DNA of 64,000 nucleotides, taken from Niameybacter massiliensis (GTDB lineage Bacteria > Bacillota > Clostridia > Lachnospirales > Cellulosilyticaceae). Made by a program: the position numbers and the translations under genes. Under the pieces are notes generated by a model. The model made no database searches. It saw only the letters and a program-made list of their open reading frames with translations, and was not told the origin of the DNA. The DNA lies in contig NZ_LN875035.1 of assembly GCF_001282685.1 (NCBI RefSeq), positions 2,094,001 to 2,158,000 of the forward strand, read 5' to 3'. Below, piece by piece: positions 44,238 to 53,414 of the stretch. Within the stretch, counting starts at the first letter, position 1. Every line of letters starts with the position of its first letter.

Positions 44238-45514
44238 TTTTTGATAATAACTAGGCCATTATCATCTGCCATTTTACCATCAACGATCATAAGTGATTTA
44301 TGTACATACTTGTTTGCTTTTTCATCAAAATACTTCTTGTAAGACATTGCTAAGTTTGAGTTTAAGCAATATTCTTCTAGGTCCACTAATACGACGAATA
44401 CATCGCCCGCAACTGCTGCATCAAATGACTTCATATATTCAACTGTTTCAACTAATCGACCATTTAAACGTTTTTCACCACGTTCATTGATTCTACCAAG
44501 ACCAATTTTTTGTCCTGTTGTATCTGTCATTGCATTTAAGTATTTTTCCCATGTTTTCTTATTCATAAGATAAATACCTTTATCTTCGTACGCTTCAGGA
44601 ATAGCACTCTCAGGTTCAGCCCATTTTTTAACTGTTCCAATTTCATCTAATGTCATTTCTACTGTACGTTCTGCTGGTGCTGTAATTGTAGTAATCCCTT
44701 TTGGTTTGCCTGTACCATCACCTGAAATAATTGCCGCTTCAATGGCTCTAATCATAGCAGCTTTAAGGCATTTGATGATTGTTGATTCAAATACTGGCAA
44801 GCTTACAACTGAACTTACAAGTGATAATGCAATTTTTGCTTCTAATAAGTGGTATCCAAATGAAATAGTTGCGTTTGCATCTGCTTTTTGTTCATCTGAA
44901 GATACTGTTTCACTTACCCATGTGGCAACTGGTTTTAAGTCTGATTTAGGAATTGAAACGCCGCCTTGGAATGATGTTTGTGTTACTCTTTGTAGGATTT
45001 TACCTTCTTTTGTAGCTTCAGTGATAACACGATTCATAATGGTTGTTGGAATAACTGCCCCGATGTTATCTGTTACTGTGAGTTGATCCGAACGCATTTC
45101 TTGAGTAGGTGCAAATTTATCTGGAATAGGTGTCCCTTTTGTTACATAATCCTTAAATGCATTACGATATTCTACTGTATCGAATATATCATCTGTTGTT
45201 TCTGTTGAACGTTGTGTGAAGTCTGCTGTTCCTAAAGGTGTGAACCCTGCTCCTGGTGTAAAGCTTCTTTGTTCTGACCCTGTAATTGGTTCAGCAACAA
45301 ATCCATTAACAATATGTGTTCTTTCTGACTGGCCATCATCTAATGATCTTTGCTCTGCTGCTACTTCAATTTCTAATTCTTTGATTTCAATATCTGCTTT
45401 TCTAAGGTCTAATTCAATTTTATCAAGTTCTTCTTTTGTTTCTGCATTTGTAATCTTTGCTACTAAACTTTTTCTTACTTCTACTGCTTTTGCTAATCTT
45501 TCTGCTAATGTCAT
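44231..45514 (-). CDS. Major capsid protein, HK97 fold
   Basis: 427 residues. The N-terminal about 100 are a charged coiled coil (KAVEVRKSLVAKITNAETKEELDKIELDLRK), the delta/scaffold domain removed by the protease encoded next door. The shell domain follows: ATKEGKILQRVTQTSFQGGVSIPKSD, ISGDGTGKPKGI, and C-terminal VHKSLMIVDGKMADDNGLVIIKKK. It ends in nine A residues just before TAG, the slip site for the X2 extension. Confidence 0.93.
   Translation of the reverse strand: MTLAERLAKAVEVRKSLVAKITNAETKEELDKIELDLRKADIEIKELEIEVAAEQRSLDDGQSERTHIVNGFVAEPITGSEQRSFTPGAGFTPLGTADFTQRSTETTDDIFDTVEYRNAFKDYVTKGTPIPDKFAPTQEMRSDQLTVTDNIGAVIPTTIMNRVITEATKEGKILQRVTQTSFQGGVSIPKSDLKPVATWVSETVSSDEQKADANATISFGYHLLEAKIALSLVSSVVSLPVFESTIIKCLKAAMIRAIEAAIISGDGTGKPKGITTITAPAERTVEMTLDEIGTVKKWAEPESAIPEAYEDKGIYLMNKKTWEKYLNAMTDTTGQKIGLGRINERGEKRLNGRLVETVEYMKSFDAAVAGDVFVVLVDLEEYCLNSNLAMSYKKYFDEKANKYVHKSLMIVDGKMADDNGLVIIKKK
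44234..44242 (-). promoter_or_regulatory. Putative -1 frameshift site (A9) at end of capsid gene
   Basis: Nine consecutive A on the minus strand, read as three Lys codons and followed directly by TAG. A -1 slip leads into the open X2 frame. Confidence 0.7.
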
Positions 45515-45542
45515 ATGGTTTTACCATCCTTCTTTAATTTTT

Positions 45543-46145
45543 TTAGTTGTTATATTGGTACTGCATTTGTAACTTACGCTTTTGCAATTCAAAACTATCC
45601 TGTTTTGCTTGTAAGTTGTTATCCAACAACTCAAAGCTTCTTGCAAAAACATTTGTAGAATCATAAAACGGTGTATCCACAACGCTTACGTCATACAACT
45701 TTTTAATGTTTGTTACTTCACGATAGGTTTCATCATCTCCATAAGTCCACGTATCACCTTTATCTGCTACTGAAAAACAAAAAGACATACCATCAATCAA
45801 TCCTTCCTGAATTGACTTGTATATGTCTTGGTTGCTTTGAGTATCTATTAGTTCAGCTCTTATCAAAAGACCTTTTGCATCCTTAATAAGCTGTAGGCTA
45901 TTATTTCTAGTTCTAGCCATAATGCACCAGGTGTCATTATGATTGTATCTTAATGGTACATCTTTCATATCTGTATAATCAAGTGCACCTCTTTTGATAA
46001 CTTCAGTAAATTTTCTGGTACCGTATTGATGTGTTGCTGGTTGATCGTAGACAATGGCATAACCTTCAATAATCATTTTGCCATCATCATTGTCAACTGC
46101 TCTGAACTCTATAAAGCGTTGTTCGCCTTGTAGCTTTTTATTCAT
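45543..46145 (-). CDS. HK97-type prohead protease
   Basis: 200 residues. IIEGYAIVYDQPATH, VPLRYNHNDTWCIMART (catalytic His), LIDGMSFCFSVADKGDTW (catalytic Ser) and VSVVDTPFYDST fit the U35 assemblin fold. It trims the capsid N-terminal scaffold. It overlaps the portal gene by eight bases. Confidence 0.9.
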   Translation of the reverse strand: MNKKLQGEQRFIEFRAVDNDDGKMIIEGYAIVYDQPATHQYGTRKFTEVIKRGALDYTDMKDVPLRYNHNDTWCIMARTRNNSLQLIKDAKGLLIRAELIDTQSNQDIYKSIQEGLIDGMSFCFSVADKGDTWTYGDDETYREVTNIKKLYDVSVVDTPFYDSTNVFARSFELLDNNLQAKQDSFELQKRKLQMQYQYNN

Positions 46146-47391
46146 CCTTTTCTATACCTACCTTTCCTAATTGATATTTATCTACTAACTCTACATTTGA
46201 ATAATTTAGAGATTGTATTCTTCTATTTCCAGCTTCTGAAGGTGGTAATCCGAACATGTCGCATACATCATTTAATGATATTAAGCCTGTATTCGTAGCA
46301 AGTTCAGCTATCTTAATTTTGTTCTCTGTACTCAGATAGGACACTCTGTTGTAATAGCCTTTTACTCTATGCCCTACGTCTTGCTCTCTCTGTGAAAATA
46401 ATGTGCTACTCATTGCTTGCTCAAGCTCTATGATGAAATCTTCTATACACGATTGATAGAAAGCACTATGCTGTTCCCCGTTATAGTCTCCACTAACAAT
46501 GCATTCACTAATACCATAGCGTTCACGTAAGATAGCTTTTAAGAACTTGAATATATTTTCATTAACTGTAGCTGGCTTAATATTCACTGGCGTAAACTCT
46601 CCCGATAAATCAGTGGCTACAATACCAGCATTGCTACTAAAAATATGTTTTTCAAAACTATCTCGCTCAGCCGCTAGTTTATCAGCATCAATAAGTGATT
46701 TAGCACTGTATACGCCTGTAACCTTTAAACTTGCTTCTATAGACTTAGGCAATCCTTGTATAACTTGATCTAACACCTTAACTGACTTTAATAAGTCTCT
46801 CGTGTCCGGTGATCCGGAATCATCCCCACCGCCTATTATAGTATTTTTACCTCTTCGCCACTTTAAATGGATAATGTCTGCATAGGGTATGATGTCCCAG
46901 GTACCATCTTTCCAGTAGAATTTTATTTCCCATGTTTCACCTGTATCACCATTAACCCCTATTTCTATTTGAGTTGGGTTTAATGGATAGAATGCTGTAT
47001 ACTTCTTAAACGTCTTTCCATTAGCGCCTCTTACAAGCGTATATTGAGGATAGATGAAACAGTTATAATCTTTTCTTCTTAACCATTCACAACACGCTAA
47101 GAAGTCCTTTGTTGTCTGCAACGGGTTAGGTTGGAATCTAAATAACTTTGTAATATCGTCATTTTGTGGCGCTACACTGTCTATTTGTTGAACAACTGAT
47201 ATAACATTAATCTTACTGACTTCTGTCGCTATACGGTCAATACAGTTATTAACAAAGTCTGATAGATAAACATCTTTTCCGAACTCACTGAATACTGCTT
47301 GCCCATCGTTCATAATTGAAACTAATTCTTTATGTACCTTTTGCTGCTTATACTGTTTTAATAGCTTATTAAAATAATTTTCACCTAGCAC
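46138..47391 (-). CDS. Phage portal protein
   Basis: 417 residues. FVNNCIDRIATEVSKINVISV near the N-terminus, RFQPNPLQTTKDFLACCEWLRRKDYNCFIYP, DIIHLKWRRGK and LKAILRERYGISECIVSGDYNGEQHSAFYQ are HK97-type portal features. It forms the dodecameric DNA channel. The start is a GTG behind AGGAGGTGATAA. Confidence 0.92.
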   Translation of the reverse strand: MLGENYFNKLLKQYKQQKVHKELVSIMNDGQAVFSEFGKDVYLSDFVNNCIDRIATEVSKINVISVVQQIDSVAPQNDDITKLFRFQPNPLQTTKDFLACCEWLRRKDYNCFIYPQYTLVRGANGKTFKKYTAFYPLNPTQIEIGVNGDTGETWEIKFYWKDGTWDIIPYADIIHLKWRRGKNTIIGGGDDSGSPDTRDLLKSVKVLDQVIQGLPKSIEASLKVTGVYSAKSLIDADKLAAERDSFEKHIFSSNAGIVATDLSGEFTPVNIKPATVNENIFKFLKAILRERYGISECIVSGDYNGEQHSAFYQSCIEDFIIELEQAMSSTLFSQREQDVGHRVKGYYNRVSYLSTENKIKIAELATNTGLISLNDVCDMFGLPPSEAGNRRIQSLNYSNVELVDKYQLGKVGIEKDE

Positions 47392-47398
47392 CCACTTA

Positions 47399-49114
47399 TC
47401 ACCTCCTAATTCTGTCTAAATAGTCACTTTTAAACTTACTCAATGTTGCATAGGCTATGATAAACCCAAGGCTACCATCAATCCTGTTCTTACTTTGCCC
47501 TTGTACCTTAACAGGCATAATTAATCCTAAGTTATTGGTCTTATAGGAAGTATTCTTTAAACACCATCTGTCAATCTCATGGTTGTTATAGACAAGACGT
47601 TTCGCTTTTAGATCTGCTTCTACAATACGCATAGGTCCTGATAATTGTAAGAAGTCCATATTGATACGTTCTAATATGCCTTCTCCAAAATGACTGGCCA
47701 TAAGCTTTTTAAAGTCTGTAGCGTGCCAGTTGTCATATCCTACTTTAAATGGCAGCATACCATAGTCTTTATAGAGGCTATAAAACCATTGAACAATATA
47801 GATAGCATCTACTTCGCTACCAGGGCAAACGGTTACTAACCCTTTTGCTGCCCAATTTCTATAGTTTTTCTTTTCAGGATTTAGGTCGTTATCTTCTAAT
47901 ATTGCATCTGCTTTTTCTTCACAAATGAAATACATTGTAAGGGTTTCCACCTTCATGGTTAATGGATCTATAAATAAAGCTTTGGCATTACATAAGTCTG
48001 TCGTCTCTGCATAATCTAGTGAACCGATATACATCTGTCCTCTATACTTCTCAGGATCAAAAAATTCTGTATTGGTATATTCAGCTTCAGATAGCCATGC
48101 ACTTGAGGCATTTTGTTTAAGATTAAAGTCTTTAGCTAATACAAAGGCTCTTGTACTATTATCCGTTTTGGCTTCATCAATCATTTGCCTCATGAATGAC
48201 CATTTCTTAATAGTCCCTATGCCCGGATTACTCTTTGACCATGACTTTTCATCTTGCCAAACTTCCTCTTCACTATCTTGTGTGTAAAGCCAAATAAGCC
48301 AACGTGGCCTATCCAGTTCACCTTTTAATACTTTTCTAGCATCTATAAGCCTTTTATCTAGATAGCCATCATAAGTAAACCCTTCTGTTGTTAATTCAAA
48401 ATATAGGGGTTCATCCTGTGTAGAAAGTGCCTGACGAATAGGCATGACTGTTCTATCATCGACCATTTCAAATACTTCATCTACTGCACCAATCCCTATA
48501 TTCCTACCTTCTTTAGCGCCTGTTTTAGCTGATAGCTTTCTGATATTACCTTTATTTTGATAGCTAAACTTTCCTTTTTTGGTCTTTTGTTTTGGATTGC
48601 CAAAATAAATCCCTTTTATATTTTTTCTTGTACACTTCGCAAGACTTCTACTTTCTTCACGCATAGAGTTGATAGCCTGGAACATTAGATCTGCTTGCTC
48701 ATAGTCATTACTTGCACAAAGCACCTTTTTACCTTCTTCACCACAAAACCATTCAGACAAGCATATTGCTCCTATAAGTGGTGTCTTACCATTTTTTCTT
48801 CCAACTAAAAAAAGTATGTCTTGATATTTCCTAACATACTTCCCTAATTCTTCATCGAATATCTTAATCGCAAATATAGTTTCTATAAAAGCCTTTTGCC
48901 ATAACATAAGCTTAAATGGCTTTCCAGCATGGGGCGCTTCATAATGCTTACATTCTTTTTCTATGAATTGTATCCGCTTATCTGAAGCCTTGTAATCTTT
49001 TTGGACAAATGGATTGTTCAAGTCCTCCATAAGCATTTCTAACTGGCTCATTAACTCCTTGCCTATAATACAATTTCCTGATTTACATTCCTTGTAATAT
49101 GCTTCTATCCACAT
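47399..49114 (-). CDS. Terminase large subunit (TerL)
   Basis: 571 residues. ATPase domain: FLVGRKNGKTPLIGAI (Walker A at 105-111), KVLCASNDYEQADLMFQAI, GIGAVDEVFEM (Walker B) and ELTTEGFTYDG (motif III region). The C-terminal nuclease domain has YIGSLDYAETTDLCNAKALFID, YDNWHATDF and RIDGSLGFIIAYA (metal-binding Asp). It is the packaging motor, in the HK97-like/cos-type group. Confidence 0.94.
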   Translation of the reverse strand: MWIEAYYKECKSGNCIIGKELMSQLEMLMEDLNNPFVQKDYKASDKRIQFIEKECKHYEAPHAGKPFKLMLWQKAFIETIFAIKIFDEELGKYVRKYQDILFLVGRKNGKTPLIGAICLSEWFCGEEGKKVLCASNDYEQADLMFQAINSMREESRSLAKCTRKNIKGIYFGNPKQKTKKGKFSYQNKGNIRKLSAKTGAKEGRNIGIGAVDEVFEMVDDRTVMPIRQALSTQDEPLYFELTTEGFTYDGYLDKRLIDARKVLKGELDRPRWLIWLYTQDSEEEVWQDEKSWSKSNPGIGTIKKWSFMRQMIDEAKTDNSTRAFVLAKDFNLKQNASSAWLSEAEYTNTEFFDPEKYRGQMYIGSLDYAETTDLCNAKALFIDPLTMKVETLTMYFICEEKADAILEDNDLNPEKKNYRNWAAKGLVTVCPGSEVDAIYIVQWFYSLYKDYGMLPFKVGYDNWHATDFKKLMASHFGEGILERINMDFLQLSGPMRIVEADLKAKRLVYNNHEIDRWCLKNTSYKTNNLGLIMPVKVQGQSKNRIDGSLGFIIAYATLSKFKSDYLDRIRR

Positions 49115-49116
49115 CT

Positions 49117-49434
49117 TTAATCCTCATAGTCTGATAAGTCATTATCATCATCTTCAATGTTCTTACCTAATATGTTAGATAGCTTTGCAATGTAGTTTAG
49201 ATAGTTGGCTCTTACTTTTATAATCATTTTTGATACCGGAAGTTCTTTTTGCATAGACGGGTTCTTCGTGCTAACAGCTACCAGGCCACTCTTTTTAACA
49301 ATCTCGTATAGATCATCCAACTCAACTCTTAATCTAGCAGCTTCCCAAATGGTCCCATCTATTAATTCAAGTTGCTTTTCATCTATTCCAGTAAATAATG
49401 CTTTGATTCTTTCGTATTCTTGTTTGACTTCCAT
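49117..49434 (-). CDS. P27-family terminase small subunit
   Basis: 105 residues. ALFTGIDEKQLELIDGTIWEAARLRVELDDLYEIVKKSGLVAV and the later IIKVRANYLNYIAKLSNILG match P27-like small terminases, which choose the packaging site. ATG 49434 has AAAGGAGTG eight bases upstream; a GTG nine bases earlier is less likely. Confidence 0.82.
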   Translation of the reverse strand: MEVKQEYERIKALFTGIDEKQLELIDGTIWEAARLRVELDDLYEIVKKSGLVAVSTKNPSMQKELPVSKMIIKVRANYLNYIAKLSNILGKNIEDDDNDLSDYED

Positions 49435-49509
49435 GTGAATCACTCCTTTTTCAAACGTCTTTCAAACTTTCTAAGAAAAAGTCAAATTTTTAGTGTGTGT
49501 GTAAATCAT

Positions 49510-49562
49510 GTAGCCACCCGGTTCCCGGGTGTATGATCCTCTGAAGTACCCTAGGGGGGATA
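49510..49562. other. GC-rich candidate cos site between HNH and TerS genes
   Basis: In a 119-base gap of otherwise AT-rich phage DNA: a perfect stem CACCCGG-TTC-CCGGGTG (49515-49531) and, 20 bases on, CCCTAGGGGGG. HNH-containing packaging modules usually cut cos next to these genes. The exact nick positions cannot be read. Confidence 0.4.
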
Positions 49563-50231
49563 TTATTCTGTGTATTCATCAAACCATTTGTCAATGTACT
49601 TGCACCATTGACCGCCTCTGCCACTAACAACTAATCTTTCATAACATTCTTGTCTGCTAGCATCACAATAAATAAGCTCTGCATTTAATTCTTTCTGCAG
49701 ACGTTCTCTTTCTGCTTTACTCGGATAGCCTCCCATAATATAAGCATCGTACCAATTACCGTATCTTGTCTTAATCATGTCTAAGATCTTATCTCTTATA
49801 CTAAATACATTGAATCTTAGGTTATTAGGATTGTGATACATCTCCTGGCCACTAATGCATTGATAGATACTATCTAAATCAAGTATTAAATCACCGTACG
49901 TAGAAAGTTGATTGACTAAAGCACGTTTTCCACTTAAAGGTGGACCATAGATAATATAAATCTTTCTTGCTGATTTGCCCTCAAATCTTCTATGCTCTTT
50001 GTTATGGCAATCACTACAGATAATCTCTATATTGATAGGATTAAATACAACGTCTAGATCATGAACATTCTGCTCCGTTAATTCTATCTTGTGGTGTCCT
50101 ACTAACTTGGATGTATCTAGGCATACCTTGCTACATCGTTCACACTTTGGCGTACGTTCTACTATCAAGTTATGACGTAACTCTCTCCATTCTTTTGACG
50201 TATAAATACGTTCTGCAAACTCTTGTGCCAT
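49563..50231 (-). CDS. HNH endonuclease fused to a P-loop kinase-like domain
   Basis: 222 residues. Residues 1-85: HNH nuclease with zinc cysteines (CERCSKVC, CSDCHNKEH) and core GHHKIELTEQNVHDLDVVFNPINIEII. Residues 88-222: P-loop NTPase with Walker A YIIYGPPLSGKRALVNQL, a lid-like RLQKELNAELIYCDAS, resembling small kinases. HNH proteins next to terminase help cleave cos ends. The fused kinase-like part is unusual; it might be a 5'-end kinase or ATPase regulator. Confidence 0.85.
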   Translation of the reverse strand: MAQEFAERIYTSKEWRELRHNLIVERTPKCERCSKVCLDTSKLVGHHKIELTEQNVHDLDVVFNPINIEIICSDCHNKEHRRFEGKSARKIYIIYGPPLSGKRALVNQLSTYGDLILDLDSIYQCISGQEMYHNPNNLRFNVFSIRDKILDMIKTRYGNWYDAYIMGGYPSKAERERLQKELNAELIYCDASRQECYERLVVSGRGGQWCKYIDKWFDEYTE

Positions 50232-50232
50232 G

Positions 50233-50727
50233 TTAAAACTCCTTTGCCTCTGCTTCTTTCTTCCTTAGTTTGAGTGTTTCTCTGTCATTCTCAACCTTAT
50301 GAGGATTGTCTTGCCATGCTTTTTTTGCCCTGTTCTGTAGGAAGAACTTAGCTGCTCCTATGTCCGCTGGTACATGCACAATCTCTTCTGCCATTACTAC
50401 TGTTTCCTTCGTGCACTTCTTGCCATCTTTGTTGTAGTAATCTTCCTTTACCTTGATAGGCGTCTGCTTCGTGTAGTTATATCCTTTTGCTCTTTCAAAC
50501 AATGAAACTTCTACAGATTTAACCTGCTCTTCTATTACTTTCTTTCTTGTATTAGCGCACTGTTTCAAAACCGCTATAAGCGCTACATTTTGCTTCTTTA
50601 TCTTCCTAAATGTAGATTCTCCGATTCCGAGACATTCTGCCATTTCTTTTTGTGGCATTCCCTGTAACGCCCATTCCTCAATGGTTTTAAGGTTCTGCAT
50701 CACTCTTTCCTCTGCCGAATCTGCCAC
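50233..50727 (-). CDS. Helix-turn-helix phage packaging-module protein
   Basis: 164 residues. The N-terminal homeodomain-like HTH (IEEWALQGMPQKEMAECLGIGESTFRKIKKQN) and the rest (EVSLFERAKGYNYTKQTPIKVKE, VPADIGAAKFFLQNRAKKAW) resemble phBC6A51-type proteins often annotated as small terminase or regulator. With a P27-type TerS also present, a role as second DNA-recognition protein is likely. GTG start at 50727 after AGGAGG. Confidence 0.75.
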   Translation of the reverse strand: MADSAEERVMQNLKTIEEWALQGMPQKEMAECLGIGESTFRKIKKQNVALIAVLKQCANTRKKVIEEQVKSVEVSLFERAKGYNYTKQTPIKVKEDYYNKDGKKCTKETVVMAEEIVHVPADIGAAKFFLQNRAKKAWQDNPHKVENDRETLKLRKKEAEAKEF

Positions 50728-51026
50728 CTTTTCACCTCCTAATTTTGTAGCGTTTTCAAGTCGAGACGCTATTTATTTTGAAAAATGTTGCACAAAAAAA
50801 GATTTAGATGCATTTTTTTGATGTTTCACACTAAATCACTACCTGTGCTTTATGTATCAAGGCTTTAAGCCCTATTTTTTTATATTTTAAAATGCACGTT
50901 ATAACTAAGGTCTATTGCATTTTATAAAACCTTGCCTAGCCTTTGATTTCTTTGACTTTTTATACTTTCTAATTTACTACTTGCATCTCATAACTGAAAA
51001 TGATGCATTTAAAAAATTCCTTCCTA
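50728..51026. other. Spacer before packaging genes
   Basis: 299 AT-rich bases without a credible gene. It holds a stem TAGCGT / ACGCTA (50748-50771) just before the packaging operon and a small GGCTT/AAGCC palindrome near 50860. It may contain the late promoter; no clear sigma-A boxes were found. Confidence 0.4.
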
Positions 51027-51665
51027 TTAAATGCGATTTTTCTTTCTCCTTTCAGTTAAGTTATCCATTTTCTTAATAGAACGCTTTCTAAGCACCTTAT
51101 TAAGTCCTAAATACTTAGCCGTTTCAGTAGGTGATACGTGCCCAGCATAATTCTGTGCTTCAGCTAAGTCATTATCTTTTTCATAGACCATCGTAATACT
51201 AGTCTTTCTAAGAACATGTGTAGCCATATCATAAATCCCTACTGCAGCACCTGCTGTTTTTAACCTTCTATTGGCTTGTGAATAAGATAGAGGTACATTT
51301 CTATCTCTAGGACTTGGAAATAAGTATTCACTATTTGATTTACCGTATGTATACTCTTTAAGTATTCTTTTTAAATCCGGATGTATATCTATCTCTCTTG
51401 GAGGCTTAGGTTGTCTTGGTCTTTTCTTGCCTTCTTTTAAATCGTTTTTATGCAACCTACTCAGATACTTTGTTTTGCTCTCTTCAATTACAAGTGTATC
51501 GCCTCTTACATCCCTCACCGTTAGCTGCAAAACATCACCTATTCTAAAGGCTGTGTAAAGCATAATAGATGAAAGAACATAAATCATTATGTCATTTTCT
51601 TCTAAGTAATCTAATAACCTAAATAATTGCCTTTCATTATCTATGGGTTCGGTTCTTCTTCCTAT
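51027..51665 (-). CDS. Tyrosine recombinase, start codon unclear (ATA?)
   Basis: The catalytic set is complete: Arg in LYTAFRIGDVLQL, a Lys in the beta hairpin region, His-x-x-Arg in THVLRKTSI, then GHVSPTETAKY with the nucleophile Tyr. The first ATG (51587) would lose a conserved-looking helix; the frame is open back to the Dam stop (IGRRTEPIDNERQLFRLLDYLEENDI) but contains no ATG, GTG or TTG. ATA at 51665 has GAAAGG ten bases upstream. The missing N-terminal SAM-like domain makes it short (about 213). Dimer resolution or integration are both possible. Confidence 0.8.
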   Translation of the reverse strand: MGRRTEPIDNERQLFRLLDYLEENDIMIYVLSSIMLYTAFRIGDVLQLTVRDVRGDTLVIEESKTKYLSRLHKNDLKEGKKRPRQPKPPREIDIHPDLKRILKEYTYGKSNSEYLFPSPRDRNVPLSYSQANRRLKTAGAAVGIYDMATHVLRKTSITMVYEKDNDLAEAQNYAGHVSPTETAKYLGLNKVLRKRSIKKMDNLTERRKKNRI

Positions 51666-51680
51666 GCTCTCACAACCTTT

Positions 51681-52436
51681 CTAATAATTTGTAATGATTA
51701 GTTCTCCATACTCTTTCCTAGCCTTTTGTTCTTTGGCTATTGAATAGGATACTTGTACTTCTTCTATGTTAAAACCTTTGTACCATTCTCTTACTTGAGG
51801 ATGGTCATTGATTGTAACCATAAACTTACCTTTTATCTGAGATAATGTATCCCTTAACAAAAGATGTTCTTGCTCTCCAAATTCATTACCATAACCTGCA
51901 GTTTCAAAATAAGGTGGATCGCAAAAGAAAAAGCTGTGAGGTCTATCATATCTTTTGATAATATCCTCAAAGCTTTTATTCTCAACATATGTATTTCTAA
52001 GTCTTTCTTTTATATTACCTAGCACATCTTGATAAAATATCTGTGGCGCTGGCTTACTTGTTGTTCCATAACCAAAGGTCTCACCCTTGCTTGCAAAGCT
52101 TTGTGAGATAAGATAAAGAAAACGTACTGCCCGTTGAATCTCGGTAAGATATTCAATAGTACAGCGCTTATATTCCTCAAACATATCTCTTCCTGAGAAC
52201 TCATACTCTAATACTCTTTCTATCTCTGGCGCATGGTACTTGATGATACGAAACATATTTATAAGTTCTTTATCAACGTCATTAATCACTTCAACTTTAC
52301 TAGGCTCTTTTCCAAAGTATACCCATCCTGCTCCAAAAAATGGCTCTATGTAACAAGTATGCTCAGGTATTCTTTCTAAAATAGTCTTTCTTAATTTTGA
52401 TTTTCCTCCCATACGAGGTATTGGTGGTTTCATCAT
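51681..52436 (-). CDS. DNA adenine methylase, D12 class (Dam-like)
   Basis: 251 residues. PIPRMGGKSKLRKTIL and YIEPFFGAGWVYFG (SAM binding), NDVDKELINMFR, and FFFCDPPYFETAGYG (catalytic DPPY). N6-adenine methylation of phage DNA may protect against host restriction or mark replication. No partner nuclease is adjacent. The stop TAG is in frame with the recombinase that follows. Confidence 0.92.
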   Translation of the reverse strand: MMKPPIPRMGGKSKLRKTILERIPEHTCYIEPFFGAGWVYFGKEPSKVEVINDVDKELINMFRIIKYHAPEIERVLEYEFSGRDMFEEYKRCTIEYLTEIQRAVRFLYLISQSFASKGETFGYGTTSKPAPQIFYQDVLGNIKERLRNTYVENKSFEDIIKRYDRPHSFFFCDPPYFETAGYGNEFGEQEHLLLRDTLSQIKGKFMVTINDHPQVREWYKGFNIEEVQVSYSIAKEQKARKEYGELIITNY

Positions 52437-52520
52437 TTGTTATATTCTCCTTTACAAAACAGTTTTTGATTGGGTTATTACACACCGTTTTGAACAAGGA
52501 TTTTCTTACTATTTCATTGC

Positions 52521-53414
52521 CTATTCACCTATTTTAATAATTGGTATTGATTCACTTTGTACCATAGGCAATGATCCATTCCATTTTTGAAGTTCTTTTA
52601 ACCTTAATACCTTTTCATCCAATGATTCAGATACTAATGTATTTGCTTTTTTCTCAGCCTCAGCTTTAATAATTTGTGAATCTGCATTTGCTTTAGCTTT
52701 GATTAGCTCAGCCTCTGCCTGGGCGTTTGCTTCTACAATTTTCTTTTCTGCCTCAATTTTCACCTGTTCAGCTTCAATCTTTTGTTGCTCTAGCTTTTGT
52801 TGTGCATCTACTTTTTGTTGGATGGATAATAATGTGTTTTCATCTGGTTCAATTCTTGTAAAGTTAAATGTCTCTATGACAATTCCATCTTCAACTAATG
52901 TTTTAGATAATTGCTCATATACCTTTTGATTAAGTTCTGTACGCTTTTCTCCGTATACATCCATAACACCGTATTGGCTAGTTACTTCATTTGCTACCGA
53001 TTTAATACGTGCTCTAATATATGTATCTTCAATTTCAGTTGGTGACTTACCTCTCCACTTTGTATATACTTCATCTACTTTGTCTTGATCGTATCTATAA
53101 CTTAATTCAACATCAACATTGACTGGTTTGCCATCTTTAGTTGAGATATTAAAGCTATCATCACCTTTTGAACCTTCTACCTTATCTTTTGAAAGATACA
53201 TTGTTTCAGTTGATACTGGATACTCTGCAACATGTTCAAATGGGCTAATAAAATGCATACCCTGGCCTAATACCTCTCCTGTCACGCCACCATTTAAGCT
53301 ATAAACAACACCTGCATATCCTGCTGGTACCTTTTCTAAACATGTAAATGTTGCTACTGCTGCACAAACTAATAATAAAGTTAATATACTTGCTCCTACT
53401 TTTCTTGCTTTCAT
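52521..53414 (-). CDS. SPFH/prohibitin-family membrane protein
   Basis: 297 residues. An N-terminal membrane anchor (VGASILTLLLVCAAVATFTCL), an SPFH/Band-7 domain (PAGYAGVVYSLNGGVTGEVLGQGMHFISPF, DGKPVNVDVELSYRY), then an Ala/Glu/Lys coiled coil (about 195-265: QQKIEAEQVKIEAEKKIVEANAQAEAEL). Such proteins scaffold membrane microdomains and often control FtsH-type proteases. In a prophage it is cargo or a lysis/exclusion factor. The start codon overlaps the stop of a 44-residue membrane gene (ATGA). Confidence 0.88.
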   Translation of the reverse strand: MKARKVGASILTLLLVCAAVATFTCLEKVPAGYAGVVYSLNGGVTGEVLGQGMHFISPFEHVAEYPVSTETMYLSKDKVEGSKGDDSFNISTKDGKPVNVDVELSYRYDQDKVDEVYTKWRGKSPTEIEDTYIRARIKSVANEVTSQYGVMDVYGEKRTELNQKVYEQLSKTLVEDGIVIETFNFTRIEPDENTLLSIQQKVDAQQKLEQQKIEAEQVKIEAEKKIVEANAQAEAELIKAKANADSQIIKAEAEKKANTLVSESLDEKVLRLKELQKWNGSLPMVQSESIPIIKIGE

